From: Collinsella sp. TM09-10AT
Lineage (GTDB): Bacteria; Actinomycetota; Coriobacteriia; Coriobacteriales; Coriobacteriaceae
DNA: 64,000 nt
Reading direction: 5' to 3'
NCBI RefSeq assembly: GCF_003436275.1
Contig: NZ_QSOP01000013.1
Span: forward strand, 1-64,000
Shown here: one piece after another, positions 1-7,681 of the stretch
How the letters are laid out: every line of letters begins with the position of its first letter
Position numbering within the stretch: position 1 is the first letter of the stretch
Position numbers and translations under genes: made by a program
Notes under the pieces: model-generated
Seen by the model: the letters and a program-made list of their open reading frames with translations, nothing else
Told to the model about the DNA's origin: nothing
Database searches by the model: none

Positions 1-75
1 TTGCCTCTTGACAATGTCCTGCTCATATTAAAAGGAACGTCCCTAAGTGCCAACCAGGGCAACGCCGCAGGTAGA

Positions 76-283
76 GGACGGACAGCGAGCGACGTCCAGC
101 TTGACAGCCAAGGCAACGCCGATGCCTTGGCAACGACAGCGAAAGCCCGCCAGAGCGAGCAAGGTGCCTTGAAACGAGGCGGCATTGATCTTCTGATCAT
201 GCCGCCGAAGTTGAAAGGCAGATTGCCGCTCTGGCGGGCTTGCAGCGTCAACTGGTTACGCGGGTTGGTAAACCCGCGTAACC
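76..283 (-). repeat. Chain of hairpins downstream of lysS
   Basis: The sequence after the lysS stop is almost continuously foldable. The terminal palindrome (arms 254-266 and 271-283) is perfect over 13 bp. A 15-bp perfect pair (143-157 with 227-241) encloses a second stem (178-190 with 195-206, one bulged base). A third stem pairs 108-115 with 123-130, and a fifth short one pairs 76-80 with 93-97. None has a clear U tract on the minus strand, so this is not an ordinary terminator. Bases 1-75 hold no gene that I can support, only an AAAGGAACGTCCCT motif near 31-44. It could be a REP-like repeat cluster or a structured RNA; the element may continue beyond the window edge. Confidence 0.55.
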
Positions 284-285
284 CC

Positions 286-2250
286 CTAGTACATCTTTGC
301 GCCGGCGGGGATGGAGGCGTCGAGCTGGATCAGGTTGAGACGCTCCTCACCATCCTCCTCGTGGATAGCGCTGATGAGCATGCCGCAGCTGGGAATGCCC
401 ATCATCTTGCGCGGCGGCAGATTGGTGATGGCGAGCAAGGTCTTGCCGACCAGGTCATCGGGCTCATAATAACCGTGAATGCCGGAGAGGATGGTACGGT
501 CGGTGCCGGTGCCGTCGTCGAGCGTAAAGTTCAGCAGCTTCTTGGACTTCTTGACGGCCTCGCATGCCTTGACCTTCACAGCGCGGAAATCGCTCTTGGA
601 GAAGGTATCAAAGTCGACGAACTCCTCAAACAGCGGCTCGACGGCGATCTTGGAGTAATCGAGCGTGGGCTTAAGCGACTTAACGAACGGGCTCGCGGCG
701 TTGCCGGCCTCGGCAGCCTTGGCGGCAGCGGCACCGGACTGGAAACCCTTCTCGGGCTTCATGTGCGGGAACAGCAGCACGTCGCGGATGGAAGCCTGGT
801 TGGTGAGCAGCATGACCACGCGGTCGATACCGATGCCGATGCCGCCCGCGGGAGGCATACCGTACTCGAGGGCGCGCACGTAGTCCTCGTCGTACTCCAT
901 GGCCTCATCGTCGCCACCAGCCTTCTCGGCCATCTGGGCGGCAAAGCGCTCGGCCTGGTCGACCGGGTCGTTGAGCTCGGAGAACGCATTGGCGTACTCG
1001 TGACCGGCGATAACCAACTCAAAGCGGTGCGTCAGGCGCGGGTCGTCCTCAAAGCGCTTGGCAAGCGGACTGACCTCGATGGGGTAATCGCACACGAACG
1101 TGGGGTTGACGATGGTGTCCTCGCCCAGCTCATCGTAGATCTCGGCGATAATCTTGCCAGCAGTCCACTCGGGCTTAATCTCCAGGCCCTTCTCGCGCGC
1201 GGCAGCAGCAAGCTCCTCGACCGGCGTATCGATGGTGACCTGTTTGCCGAGCACGTCGGAGACGATGTCGGTCATGGGACGGCTGGCCCACTCACCAGAA
1301 AGGTCGATGGTCTGGCCCTGGTACTCGATGACCTCGGGGTTGCCGATGGCCTTGTTAGCCGCCTTAATGACACCTTGGGCGAGCGCCTTCATGCCCTCGA
1401 GGTCGGAGAAGGCACGATAGGCCTCCATCGTGGTGAACTCGGGGTTGTGGGTAAGGTCCATGCCCTCGTTACGGAAGATACGGCCGATCTCGAACACGCG
1501 CTCAAAACCGCCGACGATGCAGCGCTTGAGGTGCAACTCGGTAGCAATGCGCAGGTAGCACTCCTGATCGAGCGCGTTGAAGTGCGTGATGAACGGCTTG
1601 GCAGTAGCGCCGCCCTGGATGGTCTGCAGGATGGGGGTCTCGACCTCCATGTAGCCGTCGGACTCCATAAAGCGACGGAAGGTGGAGAGAATCTGCGAAC
1701 GCTTACGGAAGGTCTCGCGAACGTCGTCGTTGGCGATCAGGTCAACATAGCGCTGGCGATAGCGGGTCTCCTTGTCGGAAAGACCGTGGAACTTCTCGGG
1801 CAGCGGACGAACGGCCTTGGCAAGCAGGGTCGCGCTCTTAGGGGCAACGGAAAGCTGGCCGCGCTGGGTGCGCACAACCACGCCGGTCACGCCCAGGATG
1901 TCGCCCAGGTCGAGGGACTTGAGCGTATTCCAGGCGGCCTCGTCCATGTCGTTGATGCGGCAGAACAGCTGAATCTCGGCAGTCGCATCGCGTACGACGA
2001 TGAACATGATCTTGCCCTGACCGCGCTTGGCGACCACACGGCCGGCGATCTTCACGACGTCCTCGGTGTCCTCGCCATCGGCAAGCTCGGCGTACTTAGC
2101 CTCGATATCGGCAACGTAGTCCTCAAGCTCAGAGTGCTCGGGATAGGGGTTCTGGCCCGCCTCGAACAGGGCGGCGCGCTTGGCCAGGCGGGTGGCGCGC
2201 TCGTCGTTGAGCGTCGATGCCTGATCTGCGGCGTTCTGGTTCTCTGCCAT
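286..2250 (-). CDS. lysS: Lysyl-tRNA synthetase, class II, with C-terminal tRNA-binding domain
   Basis: Charges tRNA-Lys with lysine in the cytosol. The 654-residue protein has an N-terminal OB-fold anticodon domain, then class II motif 1 (region starting FRKRSQILSTFRRFM), motif 2 (FRNEGMDLTHNPEFTTMEAY) and motif 3 (GIGIGIDRVVML). Bacterial LysRS is usually near 500 residues; here about 110 extra residues (roughly 545-654) form a Trbp111/EMAP-type tRNA-binding OB fold with the typical PPRKMMGIPSCGMLIS segment, more often found at the end of MetRS. The start is set by GAGGAG seven bases upstream. It is separated from greA by a strong terminator, so it probably has its own promoter. Confidence 0.97.
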   Translation of the reverse strand: MAENQNAADQASTLNDERATRLAKRAALFEAGQNPYPEHSELEDYVADIEAKYAELADGEDTEDVVKIAGRVVAKRGQGKIMFIVVRDATAEIQLFCRINDMDEAAWNTLKSLDLGDILGVTGVVVRTQRGQLSVAPKSATLLAKAVRPLPEKFHGLSDKETRYRQRYVDLIANDDVRETFRKRSQILSTFRRFMESDGYMEVETPILQTIQGGATAKPFITHFNALDQECYLRIATELHLKRCIVGGFERVFEIGRIFRNEGMDLTHNPEFTTMEAYRAFSDLEGMKALAQGVIKAANKAIGNPEVIEYQGQTIDLSGEWASRPMTDIVSDVLGKQVTIDTPVEELAAAAREKGLEIKPEWTAGKIIAEIYDELGEDTIVNPTFVCDYPIEVSPLAKRFEDDPRLTHRFELVIAGHEYANAFSELNDPVDQAERFAAQMAEKAGGDDEAMEYDEDYVRALEYGMPPAGGIGIGIDRVVMLLTNQASIRDVLLFPHMKPEKGFQSGAAAAKAAEAGNAASPFVKSLKPTLDYSKIAVEPLFEEFVDFDTFSKSDFRAVKVKACEAVKKSKKLLNFTLDDGTGTDRTILSGIHGYYEPDDLVGKTLLAITNLPPRKMMGIPSCGMLISAIHEEDGEERLNLIQLDASIPAGAKMY

Positions 2251-2268
2251 AAGTTAGCTCCTCAAACT

Positions 2269-2301
2269 AAAACGCTCCCCAGGATTCGGTCCCAGGGAGC
2301 G
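2269..2301 (-). terminator. Intrinsic terminator of greA
   Basis: A 12-bp stem (2273-2284 pairing with 2290-2301, including two G-U pairs) with a 5-base loop is followed on the minus strand by TTTT. It lies between the greA stop and the lysS ribosome binding site. Confidence 0.8.
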
Positions 2302-2329
2302 AAAACAAACCTTTACGCGGGACCGTGGT

Positions 2330-2800
2330 CTAGCGTGCAATCTTGGCGATGGTGTAGACGCGAGTCTTGCCGGAAGGCGTAACGACCTCGACGGAGTCGC
2401 CCTCGCCGTGACCGATGATGGCGTGACCGACCGGAGACTCGTTGGAAATCTTGTGCTCGAGCGAGTTGGTCTCGGTGGTACCGACGAGCGTGACTTCCAT
2501 GACCTCGCCGTTGGGATCAATCAGCGAAACGGTGGAACCGATGGAGACGGTCAGATCACCTGTGGTGGCAGCAACCTGAGCGTTGGCGAGGATGGCCTGG
2601 ATCTCGGCAATACGAGCGGCGTTCTGGGCCTGCTTGTCCTTGGCGGCGTCGTACTCGGAGTTCTCCGAAAGGTCGCCGAACGCGCGGGCTTCCTTGATGT
2701 CCTCGACGATCTCCTTGGCGTAATCGCCCTCACGCCAAGCGAGCTCCTCGACGAGCTTCTGGCGGCCCTCAGCGGTCAGTACGATCTGGCTTGCGTCCAT
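2330..2800 (-). CDS. greA: Transcription elongation factor GreA
   Basis: Rescues backtracked RNA polymerase by stimulating cleavage of the nascent transcript. The 156-residue protein has the N-terminal coiled-coil finger, with the conserved acidic tip in GDLSENSEYDAAK, followed by the C-terminal FKBP-like domain ending HAIIGHGEGDSVEVVTPSG. Length matches the family (about 158). A longer in-frame start 30 bases upstream exists, but ATG at 2800 has GGAG eight bases ahead and begins the conserved MDASQIVLTAEG, so I use that. It is bounded by terminators on both sides and is therefore probably monocistronic. Confidence 0.96.
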   Translation of the reverse strand: MDASQIVLTAEGRQKLVEELAWREGDYAKEIVEDIKEARAFGDLSENSEYDAAKDKQAQNAARIAEIQAILANAQVAATTGDLTVSIGSTVSLIDPNGEVMEVTLVGTTETNSLEHKISNESPVGHAIIGHGEGDSVEVVTPSGKTRVYTIAKIAR

Positions 2801-2848
2801 ACGGATATCTCCCCAACTCTGATCAAACAATCAACTGTCAACAAAACG

Positions 2849-2881
2849 AAAAAGACCGGCTAGCCTGCGGGCAAGCCGGTC
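2849..2881 (-). terminator. Intrinsic terminator of tatA
   Basis: Stem GACCGGCT/AGCCGGTC (2854-2861 with 2874-2881) followed on the minus strand by TTTTTCGTTTT, just beyond the tatA stop. Confidence 0.8.
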
Positions 2882-2906
2882 AGGTGCTCACCCCAAAGGG
2901 ATGGGA

Positions 2907-3182
2907 CTACTCTGCGTCCGCGTCGCTGTCCTCTGCCTGCTTCTTCTTGGCAGCAGCGAGCTTGGCCTCGAGCTCAGCGATCTCCTTGTCCTCCTCGGAC
3001 TGCTCGACCACGACCTCCTCGGCCTGCTTGGTCTCGGCCTTATCGTCGCCCTCCATACCCTCACGGATATTCTTGACGGTAGAGCCGAGGGACTTGCCGA
3101 GCTTCGGCAGGTTCTTGGGCCCGAAGATAATCAGGACAACGACGAGAATAATGATGAGCTCAGGAGCCCTCAGTCCAAACAT
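2907..3182 (-). CDS. tatA: Sec-independent translocase subunit TatA
   Basis: Forms the pore-like oligomer of the twin-arginine pathway, which exports folded proteins. The 91-residue protein has a short N-terminal membrane helix (about residues 8-20, [13 protein letters not shown]), the conserved [14 protein letters not shown] hinge and amphipathic helix, and a long acidic/lysine-rich tail ending in DSDADAE. GGAGG lies five bases before the ATG. No tatC is in this window, so the gene is separated from its partner. A likely client, a Tat-signal lipoprotein, is encoded at 62992-63984. Confidence 0.93.
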   Translation of the reverse strand: MFGLRAPELIIILVVVLIIFGPKNLPKLGKSLGSTVKNIREGMEGDDKAETKQAEEVVVEQSEEDKEIAELEAKLAAAKKKQAEDSDADAE

Positions 3183-3255
3183 TTAGACCTCCACAATACA
3201 GCGAGACAAGCTCGAATGAGTATACCGCGGGTATCGCGGTATCACAACAATAGCT

Positions 3256-3283
3256 AAAAAAAGGGACCGCAAGAAGCGGTCCC
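3256..3283 (-). terminator. Intrinsic terminator after tRNA-Pro
   Basis: Perfect 8-bp stem GGGACCGC/GCGGTCCC (3263-3270 with 3276-3283), 5-base loop, followed on the minus strand by seven Ts. Confidence 0.88.
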
Positions 3284-3294
3284 TCCTCATGCTC

Positions 3295-3371
3295 TGGTCG
3301 GGTTGACTGGATTTGAACCAGCGACCCCTGCGTCCCGAACGCAGTGCTCTACCAAACTGAGCCACAACCCG
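3295..3371 (-). tRNA. tRNA-Pro (anticodon CGG)
   Basis: The minus strand folds into a full cloverleaf: acceptor CGGGTTG pairs with CAACCCG, the anticodon stem CTGCG/CGCAG holds loop TTCGGGA (anticodon CGG), the T loop is TTCAAAT, and CCA is encoded. Followed by a strong terminator. Confidence 0.97.
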
Positions 3372-3420
3372 TTAGCTCGACTATAGTAACAAAGATTTTC
3401 GCCGCGTGCTAGAGAAAATT

Positions 3421-4317
3421 TTATTTCTTTGGCGCGTCGATTTGAACCGTGTTGGGAATGAGCTCCGTCGCGCAGGACCACCAGCCGTTTTGCTGGGCAG
3501 CGTCGGCAAGCCTTTCGGCCGTGGCGGCGGTGTCGCAAATGGCAAATGAGCAGGCACCCGATCCGCACACATCTACAGCAACGGTGCCGTCCTGTTTACG
3601 CAGCCAATCGAGAACCATTTGAATCTGCGGCTCCATCTGTGCGGAAATGGCACCCAGGTTGTTGTGGACGAGCGCGTAGGCCGCCTCTGCGTCTCCCGAG
3701 CGAAGGGCAGATGCGATCGCGCCGGGCTTGTCTGCAGGCACCGGAGCCTCGTCAAAACGTCGATAGGCTTCAATTGTCGAAACGCTTGCCTCGCGCGGCT
3801 TGACCAACACGCCGGGCGTTGCGGGCAGCGCGGGATACTCAGTTGCCAGCACGTCTCCCCCACCTACGTAGAACGCAGGGCTCGCGTGCAAAAAGAACGG
3901 GACGTCAGCACCAATACCCCGCGCAATGTCGTCGAGCGCGGGGTCGGTGCGATCAATTCCCCAGAGCTCCGCCAAGGCGACAATGACCGCGGCCGCATCC
4001 GTCGAGGGGCCGCCCAAGCCGGCGCACAATGGAATGCGCTTCTCAATCATCACGCAGATGTTTGCCTCGCGACCATAATGCTCGGCCATAGCAACCGCAG
4101 CCCGATACGCCGTATTCTTTTGCATGGGAAAATCTGATGCCGGAACCGTCTGGACGGTCAGCGCCTGCGCCGGCGCGACCGTCACGGAATCGGAAAGACC
4201 GACGGCTGCCATCAGGGAATCGACCCTGTGGTAGCCGCGGTCATCGCGCTCGGTATGAACCCCCAGGTAGAGGTTAATCTTTGCCGGCGCGGAAAGAGTC
4301 AGGGACCGATCGGTCAC
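3421..4317 (-). CDS. ispE: 4-diphosphocytidyl-2-C-methyl-D-erythritol kinase
   Basis: GHMP kinase that phosphorylates CDP-ME at the 2-hydroxyl in the non-mevalonate isoprenoid pathway. The 298-residue protein starts with the APAKINLYLGV substrate motif and has the ATP-binding glycine-rich motif PLCAGLGGPSTDAAA, a variant of the usual GLGGGSSDAA, plus the C-terminal CGSGACSFAI motif. Start is GTG at 4317, with GAGGAG eight bases ahead, overlapping the end region of veg (2-base gap), so the two are probably cotranscribed. A DXS-like enzyme for the first pathway step is encoded at 60755-62536. Confidence 0.95.
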   Translation of the reverse strand: MTDRSLTLSAPAKINLYLGVHTERDDRGYHRVDSLMAAVGLSDSVTVAPAQALTVQTVPASDFPMQKNTAYRAAVAMAEHYGREANICVMIEKRIPLCAGLGGPSTDAAAVIVALAELWGIDRTDPALDDIARGIGADVPFFLHASPAFYVGGGDVLATEYPALPATPGVLVKPREASVSTIEAYRRFDEAPVPADKPGAIASALRSGDAEAAYALVHNNLGAISAQMEPQIQMVLDWLRKQDGTVAVDVCGSGACSFAICDTAATAERLADAAQQNGWWSCATELIPNTVQIDAPKK

Positions 4318-4319
4318 CG

Positions 4320-4616
4320 CTAGTGCTCCTCGAGCTGATTGCCGAGCGGGGTAAAGATATGCTCGCCGCTCTCGGGGTCGAACAGCTCGACCTGACCGGT
4401 GAGGACATCGATATACTGGTAGGACTGACGCGACTTGCGGCCGCGGCGCTCGTCAACCTCGACGATAAAGACTGCCGGATGGACGCTCTTGATGGTGCCC
4501 ATGCGCTCGACGACGCGGGTGCGGCCCATGTTGGCCTTCACCTTAACGCGATCGCCCACCATATCGGTCAGCTTCTCGTGGATGTCGTCGACGTGATTGA
4601 CTTCCATCTCTTCCAT
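4320..4616 (-). CDS. veg: Veg family protein
   Basis: Small protein of the Veg/DUF1021 family, known in Bacillus subtilis as a highly expressed protein that stimulates biofilm genes; its biochemical role is not settled. The 98-residue product keeps the family signature: a core of VGDRVKVKANMGRTRVVERMG and a following SH3-like beta region. The ATG at 4616 has GGAGG eight bases upstream, so a possible start 24 bases earlier is rejected. Placed directly before ispE, an arrangement known from low-GC Gram-positives. Confidence 0.88.
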   Translation of the reverse strand: MEEMEVNHVDDIHEKLTDMVGDRVKVKANMGRTRVVERMGTIKSVHPAVFIVEVDERRGRKSRQSYQYIDVLTGQVELFDPESGEHIFTPLGNQLEEH

Positions 4617-4643
4617 GAACAGGGCCTCCAGAAGATGCAATTC

Positions 4644-4663
4644 AAAAAGGGGATAATACCCCT
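4644..4663 (-). terminator. Small hairpin with U tract ahead of veg
   Basis: On the minus strand AGGGG-TATTAT-CCCCT is followed by TTTT. It sits after dtd but also after the putative veg promoter, so it is either a weak terminator of the dtd operon or an attenuator in the veg leader. Confidence 0.4.
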
Positions 4664-4683
4664 AAGATAGACAAAACTCTAAT

Positions 4684-4713
4684 ACTATAGCACCCTGTTG
4701 CGACCACGCGCAA
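4684..4713 (-). promoter_or_regulatory. Putative veg-ispE promoter
   Basis: TTGCGC (minus strand, 4713-4708) and TATAGT (4689-4684) are 18 bases apart, about 70 bases before the veg start. No experimental support. Confidence 0.4.
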
Positions 4714-4730
4714 GTAGCTAATTTGGCTAC

Positions 4731-5177
4731 TTACAGATTGTCGGTATCGAGGACGATGGTGAACGGACCGTCGTTGACCAAGTCGACTTTCATATCGGCG
4801 CCAAAGATGCCGTGCGCCACGTGTTCGACATCTTTGCGAACGAGCGTCAAGAAGTACTCGTAGAGCTCGTTGGCAACATCGGGGGCGCCGGCATCGGTAA
4901 ACGATGGGCGGCGGCCGTGACGGCAATCGGCGAACAGCGTGAACTGCGACACTACGAGAACCTCGCCGTCGACATCGGCAAGTGCCAGGTTGGTCTTGCC
5001 GTTCTCGTCCTCGTTAATGCGCAAGCCGCGGAGCTTGCCCCACAGCTTATCAGCCTCGGCGCGCGTGTCGCCGTGGCCCACGCCCAACAGCACCAGATAG
5101 CCGCGCCCAATTTTGCCCACGTACTCGCCGTCGACCGTCACGCCGGCGTTGAGCACGCGCTGAACCACCGCACGCAC
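4731..5177 (-). CDS. dtd: D-aminoacyl-tRNA deacylase
   Basis: Hydrolyses D-amino acids (and Gly from tRNA-Ala) off tRNAs as a proofreading step. The 148-residue length is standard. The catalytic SQFTLFAD motif is present near residue 78 and the C-terminal NDGPFT motif, which carries the Gly-cisPro substrate selector, is intact. It starts four bases after the rdgB stop and is thus translationally coupled to it; the pair forms the tail of the murI-rph-rdgB-dtd cluster. Confidence 0.95.
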   Translation of the reverse strand: MRAVVQRVLNAGVTVDGEYVGKIGRGYLVLLGVGHGDTRAEADKLWGKLRGLRINEDENGKTNLALADVDGEVLVVSQFTLFADCRHGRRPSFTDAGAPDVANELYEYFLTLVRKDVEHVAHGIFGADMKVDLVNDGPFTIVLDTDNL

Positions 5178-5180
5178 GGC

Positions 5181-5822
5181 CTACTCCTCGCCCGTCAGTT
5201 TGGCGGATAGGTGCTCGAGCGCATGGAATCGATGGCTGATGGCGTTCTTCTCGTCCGCCGTGAGCTCGGCCATAGTCTTGCCCGGCGTATCGACCGGCAG
5301 GAACAGCGGGTCGTAGCCAAAGCCGTGATCGCCGCGGCCCTCGTGCGCGATAACGCCCTCACAGGCGCCCTCGCCATAGGTGACCAGGCCGTCCGTATCG
5401 ATGAGCGCAACGACGCTCATAAAGCGCGCGGTGCGGTCCTCGTCTGCCACGCCTTCCAGATTCACGAGCAGCTTGGCATTGTTGGCGGCATCGTCGCCGT
5501 GAACGCCCGCGTAGCGCGCGCTATACACACCGGGCTCACCGTCCAGCGCGTCGACGACCAGGCCCGAATCGTCGGCAATGGCCATGAGCCCCGTCTCTTC
5601 GACGGCAACCTGCGCCTTGATGATGGCGTTCTCCAAAAACGTCGTGCCGTTTTCCTCGGGGTCCTCAAATTCGCCCAGCTGGCCGAGCGCCACAAAGCGC
5701 ACCTCGGGCATGACCTTGCCCAAAATGGCCTCGATCTCGGTGAGCTTATGGGCGTTGCCCGTTGCCACGACAATGGTCGCCGCCGGGTCGAGGGTGTCGA
5801 TGTCGATCTTCTCAAGTGCCAT
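5181..5822 (-). CDS. rdgB: XTP/dITP diphosphatase (RdgB/HAM1 family)
   Basis: Removes non-canonical purine nucleotides (dITP, XTP) by pyrophosphohydrolysis. The 213-residue protein has VVATGNAHKLTEIEAIL near the N-terminus (base-binding and Lys/Glu residues), the metal site ADDSGLVVDALDGEPG with the following YSARYAG, and the HGFGYDPLFLP motif. AAGGAG lies seven bases ahead of the ATG. It follows rph, as in many genomes, but a repeat element (5915-5967) has been inserted between the two. Confidence 0.96.
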   Translation of the reverse strand: MALEKIDIDTLDPAATIVVATGNAHKLTEIEAILGKVMPEVRFVALGQLGEFEDPEENGTTFLENAIIKAQVAVEETGLMAIADDSGLVVDALDGEPGVYSARYAGVHGDDAANNAKLLVNLEGVADEDRTARFMSVVALIDTDGLVTYGEGACEGVIAHEGRGDHGFGYDPLFLPVDTPGKTMAELTADEKNAISHRFHALEHLSAKLTGEE

Positions 5823-5914
5823 GAGTGGTCTCCTTGTCTCTATAGCAATGCCGCGCCGAGGGCGACGAGGGCCTCCGCCTCTCCCCTCTCAATCAACGGC
5901 AGTCTTATACTTCG

Positions 5915-5967
5915 ACGTTTTCCCAGATAAAACCTGCCAAAATAAACCTGTCCCTTTTTGGCAGGTT
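5915..5967 (-). repeat. CCTGTCCC-loop repeat, copy A
   Basis: Fifty-three bases nearly identical to the copy at 37221-37274 and close to the one at 32352-32404. The inner part is a hairpin, AACCTGCCAAAA with TTTTGGCAGGTT (5931-5967), whose loop carries CCTGTCCC. The last two bases, with the next base, form the TAA stop codon of rph. Probably a REP-like, transposase-mobilised element; no transposase gene is in the window. Confidence 0.8.
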
Positions 5968-6691
5968 AGGCGATGGCTTGGCGCTGAAGCTCGATGAGCT
6001 CGGCGATGCCTTTGTCGCCCAAGTCGAGCAGGGCGTTGAGGCGCTTACGGTCAAAGGGCGCCTGCTCGCCAGTGCCCTGGAGCTCGATCATCTCACCGGT
6101 GTCGGTGGCGACGAGGTTCATGTCGACTTCGGCATGGCTGTCCTCGGAATAATCGAGGTCAAGCAGCGTATTGCCGTCGACAACGCCCATGGAGATGGCG
6201 GCCACCTGGCCGGTAAGCGGGATGCGCTCGATCTTGCCCGCCTCGACCCACATGGCGAGGGCGTCGTGCAGTGCCACCCAGGCGCCGGTAATGCTCGCCG
6301 TACGCGTACCGCCATCGGCCTGAATCACATCGCAGTCGACGGTGACGGTGTACTCGCCGAGCGCTTTCATGTTGACGACGGTACGCAGGCTGCGGCCAAT
6401 GAGGCGCTCGATCTCCATGGAGCGGCCCTTGCGGTTGGCGTGTTCGCGCTTGCAGCGCTTGCCGGTCGACGTCGGCAGCATGGCGTATTCCGCGGTCACC
6501 CAGCCGGCCTTAGCTCCCTTTCGCCAGCCCGGCACGCCCTCCTCGATGGTGGCGGCGCACAGCACGCGCGTGTCGCCGAACTCGGCCAAGCACGAACCGT
6601 GGGCGTGCTTCATGACGCCACGGGTGAGCTTAACGGGACGCAACTCGTTGGCGGCGCGGCCGTTGGCGCGGTTGACCTGCATGTACTCCAT
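5966..6691 (-). CDS. rph: Ribonuclease PH
   Basis: Phosphorolytic 3'-5' exoribonuclease that trims tRNA 3' ends. The 241-residue length is typical. Visible family motifs include [18 protein letters not shown], the [14 protein letters not shown] block, the arginine-rich [18 protein letters not shown] segment, and [18 protein letters not shown], which carries catalytic residues. The ATG at 6691 has AAAGGA seven bases upstream; a second ATG three codons later is possible. Its TAA stop overlaps repeat copy A, so the C-terminus may have been set by the insertion. Confidence 0.96.
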   Translation of the reverse strand: MEYMQVNRANGRAANELRPVKLTRGVMKHAHGSCLAEFGDTRVLCAATIEEGVPGWRKGAKAGWVTAEYAMLPTSTGKRCKREHANRKGRSMEIERLIGRSLRTVVNMKALGEYTVTVDCDVIQADGGTRTASITGAWVALHDALAMWVEAGKIERIPLTGQVAAISMGVVDGNTLLDLDYSEDSHAEVDMNLVATDTGEMIELQGTGEQAPFDRKRLNALLDLGDKGIAELIELQRQAIA

Positions 6692-6745
6692 AGAAATATC
6701 CTTTCGGCAAAAGATGTGGCGAAGGCTTTGGCGGCTGCCTTACAT

Positions 6746-7630
6746 CTATTCCAGCTCATCGATATCGATATGTTCGATGCTCTTGAGCGGCTGACCAAAG
6801 ATAAAGCTGCCCGCCACCGCAAACTCGGCAATGTTATCGGCCGTCGTGGCAAAACGATGCTGCGGCTCGGCGGCGTCACCCGCCAGCTGCTCGCGGCGCG
6901 TGAGGATATCGGTCAGCTCTCGTGTGGTCTCCTCGGCGGAACTCACGACGCGCACCCCAGACCCCAGCGCATGGCGGATAGGTCCCACCAACAGCGGAAA
7001 ATGCGTACAGCCGAGCACCACGGTATCGATACCGTGGTCGCGCAGTGGCTCAACCGTGGCACCCACCAGCGCACGCACGGCAGGCGTATCGAAGATGTCC
7101 TCGTTCTCAAGCCACTGCTCTTGCAGATGCGCACCCGAGGCGAGCTCGTGTTCGACAACCTCGACAAAGCTCGAGGCGGGGCAGCCGTATACGTCGACGC
7201 CGGCATCTAGATCCTGAATGGCGCGCGTGTAAGCGCCCGAGCGAATGGTGAGGTTGGTGGCGAGCACGCCCACGCGACGCGAACGGGTGCTGTTGATTGC
7301 CGCACGGGCACCCGGCGCGATCACGCCGATCACGGGAACGTCGAGCACCTGCTGGGCCAGACGTAAGGCCGCAGCTGTCGCCGTGTTGCAGGCGATGACC
7401 ATAATCTTGACGTCGTGCTTCGACAGCCAACGGCCCGCCTGCAACGCAAACGAGCGCACCTCATCCTCGGTGCGCGTGCCGTAGGGGCAGCGTTTGGTGT
7501 CGCCGAAGTAGTAGACGGACTCGTGCGGCAGCGCCGTCGCGATGGCGCGCGCAACCGTCAGACCGCCCAGGCCAGAATCGAACACACCGATCGGGCGCGT
7601 GTCGCCTGCCGGATTCTCGATATCGGACAT
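6746..7630 (-). CDS. murI: Glutamate racemase
   Basis: Makes D-glutamate for peptidoglycan. The 294-residue protein has the opening motif GVFDSGLGGLTV, then YYFGDTKRCPYGTR, and the two catalytic cysteines in VIACNTATAAA and VVLGCTHFPLL. It lies 54 bases before rph, in the classic murI-rph-rdgB order, and follows the HAD phosphatase gene by 51 bases, so one transcript from murE or the HAD gene onwards is plausible. Confidence 0.96.
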   Translation of the reverse strand: MSDIENPAGDTRPIGVFDSGLGGLTVARAIATALPHESVYYFGDTKRCPYGTRTEDEVRSFALQAGRWLSKHDVKIMVIACNTATAAALRLAQQVLDVPVIGVIAPGARAAINSTRSRRVGVLATNLTIRSGAYTRAIQDLDAGVDVYGCPASSFVEVVEHELASGAHLQEQWLENEDIFDTPAVRALVGATVEPLRDHGIDTVVLGCTHFPLLVGPIRHALGSGVRVVSSAEETTRELTDILTRREQLAGDAAEPQHRFATTADNIAEFAVAGSFIFGQPLKSIEHIDIDELE

Positions 7631-7681
7631 TACCTCACCAGTCTCTCTCGAAAAGACATATCCAAGTGCGGCGACGCCGCG

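Noticed and set aside
2251..2329. T-box leader for lysS
   Set aside because: The region is a plain terminator for greA and too short for a T-box; no T-box core sequence.
1..2382. Long plus-strand open frame (793 codons) opposite lysS
   Set aside because: It is the complement of the lysS coding sequence, has no ribosome binding site, and its protein has no recognisable motifs while lysS has all.
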